DNA of 6,718 nt from Candidatus Sumerlaeota bacterium (GTDB lineage: Bacteria; Sumerlaeota; Sumerlaeia; MWCT01; JAGHBZ01): assembly GCA_021160705.1 (NCBI GenBank), contig JAGHBZ010000215.1, positions 1-6,718 on the forward strand. Reading direction: 5' to 3'. Shown here piece after piece: positions 1 through 4,817 of the stretch (position 1 is its first letter; each line of letters opens with the position of its first letter). Under the pieces are notes generated by a model. The model searched no databases, had not been told where the DNA came from, and saw only the letters and a list, made by a program, of their open reading frames with translations. Position numbers and translations under genes: made by a program.

Positions 1-793
1 AGTTCTGTAATCCAACCATCAGGGTTCGCATCTCCGGGCGATTGGTAACAATCAGTGGCCAGAGTAGCGAGTTCCACGACATCAGGAAAGTAAATATTCC
101 ACTGGTAATCATCACCGGTTTGGAGAGTGGTATGATGACCATCCACAGAAACCGAAATCTACCAGCGCCGTCAATCTGAGCGGCATCCCAGAGGTCATCA
201 GGAATGGTAATGAAGAACTGCCGCATCAGAAAAATGCAAAACACCGACGCCAGCCAGGGAACAATAAGTGCCTTAAATGTGTCCAGCCAGTGCAGATACT
301 GCAGGATAACGAAGTTTGGAATCAAAAGCACCTGACCGGGAACCATCATAGTTGCCAGCACAAGATAAAAGAAAAGCCCTCGCCCAATAAACCGCATTTT
401 TGCGAACGCATAGGCAGCCAGCGCTGAGGTAATTAAAGTACCACCAGTAGAGAAGACGCCGGTGACTATACTCACGTAGAAGTAGCGTCCAAATGTGAGG
501 GGTCTGGGTGGTTCCCCATATAACGTGCCACTTGGCCACAGCCAGGCTAACTTAAAATTTTCAAAATGAAACTTTGACGGAAACCAGACCGGGGGAAACG
601 CAAGGGCTTCATCGTATCCCTTAAATGAAGTGATTATCATCCAGTAAAAAGGCAGTACCATAAAGAACCCGCCTATGACCAGTACATTATAGATTATAAC
701 ATTTTTCGCAATATGAGGTCTATTGCGTGACCAGGCGTAGATAATTAGCCCGACCATTATTGCGAGATAAGTAGGTATAATCAACTTTTGCAT
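1..793 (-). CDS. Sugar ABC transporter permease, MalG/UgpE type (CUT1 family), C-terminus cut off by the window edge
   Basis: Inner-membrane permease of a carbohydrate importer, expected to pair with the MalF-type permease encoded just upstream. The frame is open from an ATG at 793 to the left edge, giving 264 residues. The EAA loop that docks onto the ATPase is visible at about residues 203-226 (DAAQIDGAG, then the IIPLSKP end). Residues 249-261 (VTNRPEMRTLMVG) match the conserved region just before the last helix, so roughly 50 residues are missing. Hydrophobic segments lie near 4-21, 32-56, 107-130, 138-158, 172-190 and 216-245. The start is supported by AGGA six bases upstream of the ATG (800-803). 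Only 56 bases separate it from the upstream permease, so the two are probably one operon. Odd: the helix at 4-21 comes before the usual first helix. The family is clear; the substrate cannot be read from the sequence. Confidence 0.93.
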   Translation of the reverse strand, partial: MQKLIIPTYLAIMVGLIIYAWSRNRPHIAKNVIIYNVLVIGGFFMVLPFYWMIITSFKGYDEALAFPPVWFPSKFHFENFKLAWLWPSGTLYGEPPRPLTFGRYFYVSIVTGVFSTGGTLITSALAAYAFAKMRFIGRGLFFYLVLATMMVPGQVLLIPNFVILQYLHWLDTFKALIVPWLASVFCIFLMRQFFITIPDDLWDAAQIDGAGRFRFLWMVIIPLSKPVMITSGIFTFLMSWNSLLWPLIVTNRPEMRTLMVGLQN

Positions 794-799
794 TTCAAT

Positions 800-803
800 T
801 CCT
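800..803 (-). promoter_or_regulatory. Ribosome binding site of the MalG-type permease
   Basis: AGGA on the minus strand, six bases before the ATG at 793. It matters because it supports the long start that includes an unusual N-terminal hydrophobic segment, rather than an internal Met such as residue 13 or 45. Confidence 0.6.
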
Positions 804-849
804 GTTCATCCTTAAAGTGTCAAATTAAAAAGAACACTATTCCCCGAGA

Positions 850-1884
850 CTAATATGTCTCATAATGAACCCGTCTTCCCATAATAGCGTTTTGAATAAG
901 AGTCAATGCCAGAATAATTGCAAAGAGCAGATAAGCAATAGCGGCGGCATATCCAAGTCGCCAGAGCCCGGTAAAGCCTTTTTCATAAAGATAAAATACC
1001 ATTGTCATAGTGGTGTTATCCGGCCCCCCATTTGGCGTCATAATAAACATCGGGACAAACACTTTAAATGCACCAATCATTGAAATAATCAGGAGAAAAA
1101 ACGTGACTGGCGAGAGCAGCGGAAACGTAATATACCGAAATTTTTGCCATCCGCTTGCACCATCAATCTCAGCTGCCTCGTAGAATGTTTTATCAATGTT
1201 CTGAAGTCCCGCGAGAAAGATTACCATAAAGAACCCAATGTCACGCCACACTGAAGTAATCAATATGGAGACCATAGACAGACTGGGACCCGCAAGTAAA
1301 GGGTGCGAAAGCCTGGGAGAATAATTAAACCCCAACTTATTAAAAAGCAGGTCTAAAATCATCTGGAATATCCCTCTTGGTTCTGCCAGCCATTCCAGTC
1401 GTCCGAGATGTAGCCAGTTTAGGAGTATATGATTTGCCAGTCCATATTCCCGATGATAAAAATATCCCCATACAATCGAGATAGCTACCCACGTTGTTAC
1501 AAATGGCAAGAAATAGATGGTGCGGAAAAATGAACGAAATTTTATCCGCTGGTTGAGCAATATGGCAATTACCAGTGCAATAATTATCGTTGATGGCACA
1601 CTGTAGAGGGCATAATTGAAAGTGTTATAAAGCGATTTATAGAAGTCTTCATCGTGAAAAGCCAGAATGTAGTTTTTCAGTCCAATAAACTTTACCGTCT
1701 CAAACGTATCGCCACCCAGCCAGTTCGTTAGCGAAATGTATATAGATATGGCAACTGGCAACATCCAGAAAACGAACAATATTGACACCGCAGGACTGAG
1801 ATACAGAAACGCCTCTAAATTTTCTTTAATCCGACGCCATAATAATTTTCGGCTTACTCTTTTGCGTACAGCAGTGTTAGACAT
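850..1884 (-). CDS. Sugar ABC transporter permease, MalF/UgpA type (CUT1 family)
   Basis: First membrane subunit of a carbohydrate ABC importer; it should form a heterodimeric channel with the MalG-type permease that follows after 56 bases. The protein has 344 residues. A basic N-terminus (residues 7-20) precedes a first helix at about 25-52, with further helices near 95-112, 119-141, 200-227, 256-281 and 308-332. The EAA loop is textbook: YEAAEIDGASGWQKF at 235-249 followed by ITFPLLSP at 252-259. The conserved PNGGPDN...TMVFYLYEKGF region (284-304) is also present. The start is forced: a TAA codon lies two codons upstream of the ATG at 1884. No strong Shine-Dalgarno is visible (only GTAAG). 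Between the usual WL.EP motif (165-169) and the next helix there is an extra stretch of about 30 residues. The binding protein normally found upstream is absent. The substrate is unknown. Confidence 0.95.
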   Translation of the reverse strand: MSNTAVRKRVSRKLLWRRIKENLEAFLYLSPAVSILFVFWMLPVAISIYISLTNWLGGDTFETVKFIGLKNYILAFHDEDFYKSLYNTFNYALYSVPSTIIIALVIAILLNQRIKFRSFFRTIYFLPFVTTWVAISIVWGYFYHREYGLANHILLNWLHLGRLEWLAEPRGIFQMILDLLFNKLGFNYSPRLSHPLLAGPSLSMVSILITSVWRDIGFFMVIFLAGLQNIDKTFYEAAEIDGASGWQKFRYITFPLLSPVTFFLLIISMIGAFKVFVPMFIMTPNGGPDNTTMTMVFYLYEKGFTGLWRLGYAAAIAYLLFAIILALTLIQNAIMGRRVHYETY

Positions 1885-1926
1885 TGCTTACGTTCTTATA
1901 CCATCCATTGAAAGCTAAGAAGAGCA

Positions 1927-1954
1927 TTTATATAAATTAAGCAATATTATGCAA
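1927..1954 (-). promoter_or_regulatory. Candidate sigma70-like promoter for the permease operon
   Basis: On the minus strand TTGCAT (1954-1949) and TATAAA (1932-1927) are separated by 16 bases, matching the consensus hexamers at 4/6 and 5/6. The predicted start of transcription is near 1920, leaving a leader of about 35 bases before the permease ATG at 1884. It lies wholly in the 85-base gap after the radC fusion gene. No terminator separates the two genes, so read-through is also possible. The gap is AT-rich, so a chance match is a real risk. Confidence 0.35.
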
Positions 1955-1969
1955 CACTTTTTTCTGGTG

Positions 1970-3460
1970 TCATTTACTCCGCAACAATCCATTATCAGCA
2001 AAACTATAGTATGACTTTCTACCAATAATAATATGGTCAATCACCCTTATGCCAATAATTTCTCCGGTCTCATAGAGGCGGTGAGTAATCGCAATATCAT
2101 CTCTGCTTGGTTGCGGGTCACCACTGGGATGATTATGCACAAAAATCACGCTTGCTGATGACTCGCGGATGGCTTCCTTAAACACTTCACGAGGATGAAT
2201 GAGGCTGGTATCTAAACTCCCTTTTGAGACCAGCACTTCTTTTACAATGCGGTTTTTTGTATTCAGCAGTAGGACATAGAACATCTCTTGTTTGGCTTTT
2301 GAGAGTTTTCCCTGATAGAGCTTATACACATCAGTGCTGCATGTCACTGTGCCCAGGTCTGAGAACCCACTGCTCATAAGGCGTTTGCCAAGCTCAAGTG
2401 CAGCTTTTATCTCAACGGCTTTTATCTCGCCGATTCCCGGCAATTCACTGATTTCTTTGACCGACGCCTCTGAAAGTGCATCCAGAGTCTTAAATTTCTT
2501 CATAAGTATCTTTCCAACGTCTAATGCTGACATCTCTGGAGTACCTGTACGTAATATTATTGCAAGTAACTCCGCATTACTCATACCACCCACACCATCA
2601 CGGAGCATCTTTTCGCGGGGTGTCTCGTGAGTATCCAGCTGTTTCAGTCCATAAATTGTTATGGCTTCTCTCTCTTTTGATTCACCTACATAGTGATAAT
2701 AATAACAGTAGTTTGTCAGTGGGCATTGAAAACATCTTGGTTTCCTGACACAAAGCGGAGTGAGCTTTGTGCCCCATTTTATAGCACCACTGAATAAGCC
2801 AAAAATAAGATTTAGTCCATTGAGCGTTTCACCGCTTACACGATGTATTTCCTCACTGATTTCCGCTATCCGCTGATAATGGACTGCATCAGTACTCACC
2901 TTCTGTAAAAATCCCAATCTGCTAAGCAACCGCTGGCGATGTCTATCTGGCACAAACAAAGGATATTCCAGTCCTGTCAGAAAATGATAGGCTTTCAATC
3001 CCCTTAACAGGGGCAAATTTTTGCGAATATAATTTACCGCTTCAATCCCTGTGTGGAAGCCTGCTAATTGGCTGTAAATGGGCTTTTCCTCGTCCGTGCA
3101 AAGTTTATCAATGGTCTCCAGATGTTCTCTAATCTGGCAAATCTTTGCATCGCTAAATTTTCCATAAAGGGAAATACTCTCCTGAAGAAAATGTATTTTC
3201 TGAGCCCTTCGCTCTCTTTCAGAAGGAATCTTATTTCCTGTATCCAGTTCGTCAAGGAGGAGTTTCAATTTTCTTTTCACCGGAGCAGATTCTATATCCT
3301 CGCCAAGTATCACTGCCAGAAAAAGCATTTTTATCTCCTGGACTGAGCGTTCTCTGGCGTGTTCCCTGAAACCAAGAAGACGTTTCTCAAGTGCAGGCAC
3401 ACGGTTAAGTAAATAATTCCTCATCTTCTCTACAATGTCTATTATCCTTATCTCATCCAT
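1970..3460 (-). CDS. Fusion protein: HhH-GPD/endonuclease III-like [4Fe-4S] domain plus full RadC (JAMM) domain
   Basis: The protein has 496 residues in two parts. Residues 1 to about 260 resemble HhH-GPD base-excision glycosylases. LLRGLKAYHFL (151-161) sits where the helix-hairpin-helix is expected, PDRHRQRLLSRLG (171-183) carries the conserved Asp (D172), and Cys237, 243, 246 and 252 form a C-x5-C-x2-C-x5-C cluster loop followed by an aromatic tail. Residues about 266-496 are a complete RadC. They contain PREKMLRDG, SNAELLAIILRTGT (294-307), an intact helix-hairpin-helix LPGIGEIKA (340-348), Glu392, and the JAMM metal motif His442-x-His444-x7-Ser452-x2-Asp455. RadC is a conserved bacterial MPN+ family whose original repair assignment was withdrawn, so its substrate is unresolved. 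RadC alone is about 225 residues; here it is joined in frame without a linker. In the N-terminal part the hairpin looks two residues short and the catalytic Lys is displaced, so glycosylase/lyase activity is uncertain. The ATG at 3460 is the first Met in the frame and has no clear Shine-Dalgarno. Confidence 0.9.
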   Translation of the reverse strand: MDEIRIIDIVEKMRNYLLNRVPALEKRLLGFREHARERSVQEIKMLFLAVILGEDIESAPVKRKLKLLLDELDTGNKIPSERERRAQKIHFLQESISLYGKFSDAKICQIREHLETIDKLCTDEEKPIYSQLAGFHTGIEAVNYIRKNLPLLRGLKAYHFLTGLEYPLFVPDRHRQRLLSRLGFLQKVSTDAVHYQRIAEISEEIHRVSGETLNGLNLIFGLFSGAIKWGTKLTPLCVRKPRCFQCPLTNYCYYYHYVGESKEREAITIYGLKQLDTHETPREKMLRDGVGGMSNAELLAIILRTGTPEMSALDVGKILMKKFKTLDALSEASVKEISELPGIGEIKAVEIKAALELGKRLMSSGFSDLGTVTCSTDVYKLYQGKLSKAKQEMFYVLLLNTKNRIVKEVLVSKGSLDTSLIHPREVFKEAIRESSASVIFVHNHPSGDPQPSRDDIAITHRLYETGEIIGIRVIDHIIIGRKSYYSFADNGLLRSK

Positions 3461-3556
3461 CAGGCGAAATCTTTGGTAAAACGATTTAGAGATGTATATT
3501 TTGTTAAAAGTTTAATTTCTCATTTATCGGGGCGCAAAATCTGAATAGGTACCACT

Positions 3557-4402
3557 TTACTTTTTCCCGGAAGTATGCGTCAAATATTTCATTGGGTCCA
3601 CAGGCTCAGCATTATATCTAATCTCAAAATGCAAATGATTTCCCGTGGCGTTTCCAGAGTGACCCACTAACGCAATCTTCGTACCCTGTTTAACGAATTG
3701 ATTCACCTTTACCAGATTTTTCTTATTATGTGCATACAGTGTGGTGAATCCATCGTTATGGTCAAGTATTACCATATTTCCAAAACCCGGTATCACATTA
3801 TCGCTGTAAATCACTTTCCCTGAACGTGATGCCCTTATCGGGGTGCCCTCTGGCGCAGCAATATCTATCCCATAATGATGTGCACTCTTGCGCTTAAAGA
3901 ATTTTCTGGTAATTTTGCCATTAACGGGCATAATAAATTTCTGTCGGGGCTTTATGCTCTTTGCACTACGTGTCGTGGAGTGCGATTTATTTTTGGAGTA
4001 TTTTTTTGTTAAGGTTTTGTTTTTGGAGTAGCGGGTTGAGGTTTTTTTAGAAGTTTTTGATGTCTTCACTTTTTTGGCGTTAGCAACTGAGATCTTCGTC
4101 TTTGCTGATGCGAGCGTGGGTCGGGAAGGGCTCTGTTTAGGTGGATGTGGTTTTTTCCTAACAGCACTTGCTGGAATAAAAATCAATTCACCTCCTCCAA
4201 ATCTCTTACCAGGGGATACGCTATTTAGACGTCGCAATACCTCTTCTTCAAAACCATATCTGGTGGCAATTTCTCTAAGAGATTCGCCCTTCTTTGCACG
4301 ATAATACCAGCCCGGCACCGGTGGGAGTGATAAATCCTTCTGACTGCAGGCAATCAGAAACACCAATACTAAAGGATAGAGTACTCGCCACCATTTACCC
4401 AT
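3557..4402 (-). CDS. Lipoprotein with LysM and M23 (LytM) peptidase domains, NlpD-like architecture
   Basis: Predicted envelope peptidoglycan endopeptidase of 281 residues, counted from the ATG at 4402. The N-terminus is a lipoprotein signal (MGKWWRVLYPLVLVFLIAC) with lipobox LIAC and lipidated Cys19. A LysM domain follows at 33-77 (WYYRAKKGESLREIATRYG ... LIFIP) and should bind glycan. A Lys/Ser/Thr-rich linker spans about 78-155. The M23 domain is at 156-275, with metal ligands His176 and Asp180 (HYGID) and His258 in the HLHFE motif, and catalytic His225 (YAHN) and His256. All are retained, unlike the degenerate activator NlpD of E. coli, so it is likely an active Zn peptidase. The frame extends upstream to a TTG at 4492. 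An ATG at 4447 has AAAGG six bases before it and would add 15 polar residues ahead of the signal peptide. I chose 4402 because the signal peptide then has normal length. A 96-base gap separates it from the radC fusion gene. Confidence 0.9.
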   Translation of the reverse strand: MGKWWRVLYPLVLVFLIACSQKDLSLPPVPGWYYRAKKGESLREIATRYGFEEEVLRRLNSVSPGKRFGGGELIFIPASAVRKKPHPPKQSPSRPTLASAKTKISVANAKKVKTSKTSKKTSTRYSKNKTLTKKYSKNKSHSTTRSAKSIKPRQKFIMPVNGKITRKFFKRKSAHHYGIDIAAPEGTPIRASRSGKVIYSDNVIPGFGNMVILDHNDGFTTLYAHNKKNLVKVNQFVKQGTKIALVGHSGNATGNHLHFEIRYNAEPVDPMKYLTHTSGKK

Positions 4403-4463
4403 ATTGATAAACCCATTGTTAACAGTTTTAGGATACTCATAAATCATTGAAAACCTTTTTATC

Positions 4464-4492
4464 ACTTTAATCCTGCAAAAGTTCAAAGTCAA
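4464..4492 (-). promoter_or_regulatory. Candidate promoter of the LysM/M23 lipoprotein gene
   Basis: On the minus strand TTGACT (4492-4487) is followed after 17 bases by TAAAGT (4469-4464), matching consensus at 5/6 and 4/6. Transcription would begin near 4457, about 10 bases before the ATG at 4447 and about 55 before the ATG at 4402. That makes the TTG at 4492 an unlikely translation start, because it would lie in the promoter. It may also drive the downstream radC fusion gene. Confidence 0.4.
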
Positions 4493-4540
4493 ATTCTTTG
4501 CTTTATAAAAGAAGACCCGGTAGCGTTTATGATACGATTA

Positions 4541-4578
4541 TTTATGGATATAATACGTGGGATAAAAGTATCCATAAA
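4541..4578. repeat. Perfect 10-bp inverted repeat with 18-base spacer enclosing TATAAT
   Basis: TTTATGGATA at 4541-4550 is the exact reverse complement of TATCCATAAA at 4569-4578. Allowing one mismatch the arms grow to about 13 positions. A perfect TATAAT (4549-4554) overlaps the inner edge of the left arm. There is no U-tract on the correct side for a terminator in either direction, so a protein-binding site or an RNA hairpin is more likely. There is no good -35 hexamer for the TATAAT. Confidence 0.5.
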
Positions 4579-4729
4579 AAAACTCCGATGCTTATACAAT
4601 TTGAAAAAGGAAGAACCAAATCTGCTTTGAGGAATTTTCCTTTATTCTGATTTTACCATTAACTATTTTGTATCAGATTGAAAAGAACGGGCTTATTACA
4701 GATAGACTACATATAGTCATATTAAGGTA

Positions 4730-4757
4730 TTGACTCTACATCGTGATGTTCCATAAT
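4730..4757 (+). promoter_or_regulatory. Likely sigma70-type promoter of ppdK
   Basis: TTGACT (4730-4735) and CATAAT (4752-4757) are separated by 16 bases; each matches consensus at 5/6. The transcript would start near 4764 and carry a leader of about 54 bases before the ATG at 4818. This is the best promoter-like sequence in the window and is correctly placed for ppdK. Confidence 0.55.
4738..4749. promoter_or_regulatory. Candidate operator: 12-bp palindrome inside the ppdK promoter spacer
   Basis: ACATC-GT-GATGT has perfect 5-bp arms and sits between the -35 and -10 hexamers of the ppdK promoter. A repressor bound here would block RNA polymerase. No regulator family is assigned. Confidence 0.35.
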
Positions 4758-4802
4758 GTTCTTTTGTTTGTGAATGATAATGAGATAAACAAAAAATTTC
4801 AT

Positions 4803-4808
4803 AGGAGG
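4803..4808 (+). promoter_or_regulatory. Ribosome binding site of ppdK
   Basis: AGGAGG, a full-strength Shine-Dalgarno, nine bases before the ATG at 4818. It fixes the start and so confirms that the unusual basic N-terminal extension is translated. It is much stronger than the sites of the minus-strand genes, which fits a highly expressed metabolic enzyme. Confidence 0.85.
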
Positions 4809-4817
4809 TAGATGTAA

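Larger units (their letters stand above)
4493..4817. other. Divergent intergenic region between the lipoprotein gene and ppdK
   Basis: About 325 AT-rich bases with no convincing gene. It contains a good plus-strand promoter for ppdK (4730-4757) with a palindrome in its spacer. It also holds a perfect 10-bp inverted repeat around a TATAAT (4541-4578), a short inverted repeat just upstream of the promoter (4705-4718), and a weak AT-rich inverted repeat in the ppdK leader (4762-4794). A 33-codon frame (4529-4630, plus strand) lacks a ribosome binding site and is not called. The stretch from about 4580 to 4700 shows nothing recognisable. No U-tract terminator is present on either strand, as expected between divergent genes. 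Confidence 0.7.

Noticed and set aside
273..539. 88-codon minus-strand frame overlapping the MalG-type permease
   Set aside because: It lies in another frame of the same strand within a permease whose translation is continuous and conserved; it has no recognisable domain.
865..1083. Plus-strand frame opposite the MalF-type permease
   Set aside because: Antisense to a conserved membrane protein; no ribosome binding site or motif.
1954..1969. ACAC...GTGT hairpin right after the radC fusion stop codon as a terminator
   Set aside because: The stem is only about four base pairs with a nine-base loop and no U-tract downstream.
3068..3346. Plus-strand 92-codon frame opposite the radC fusion gene
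   Set aside because: Antisense to the N-terminal half of the fusion protein, with no supporting signals.
3461..3556. Promoter or terminator between the lipoprotein gene and the radC fusion
   Set aside because: Only weak hexamers such as TTGCGC and TAAACT were found and no stem with a U-tract, so nothing was called; co-transcription is possible but not shown.
4074..4304. Plus-strand 76-codon frame opposite the LysM/M23 gene
   Set aside because: Antisense to the linker and LysM domain; no ribosome binding site and no motif.
4541..4578. Inverted repeat as a rho-independent terminator
   Set aside because: On the plus strand the stem is followed by A residues, and on the minus strand by AAATAATCG; neither gives a U-tract in the transcript, and the stem is AT-rich.
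4529..4630. 33-codon plus-strand frame in the intergenic region (begins MIRLFMDIIRG, ends KKEEPNLL)
   Set aside because: No Shine-Dalgarno before either ATG, and the frame overlaps the inverted repeat. Such short frames occur by chance; only conservation in relatives would revive it.
4678..4706. Second ppdK promoter, TTGAAA followed by GATAGA with a 17-base spacer
   Set aside because: The -10 hexamer is a poor match, and a clearly better promoter lies 50 bases downstream.
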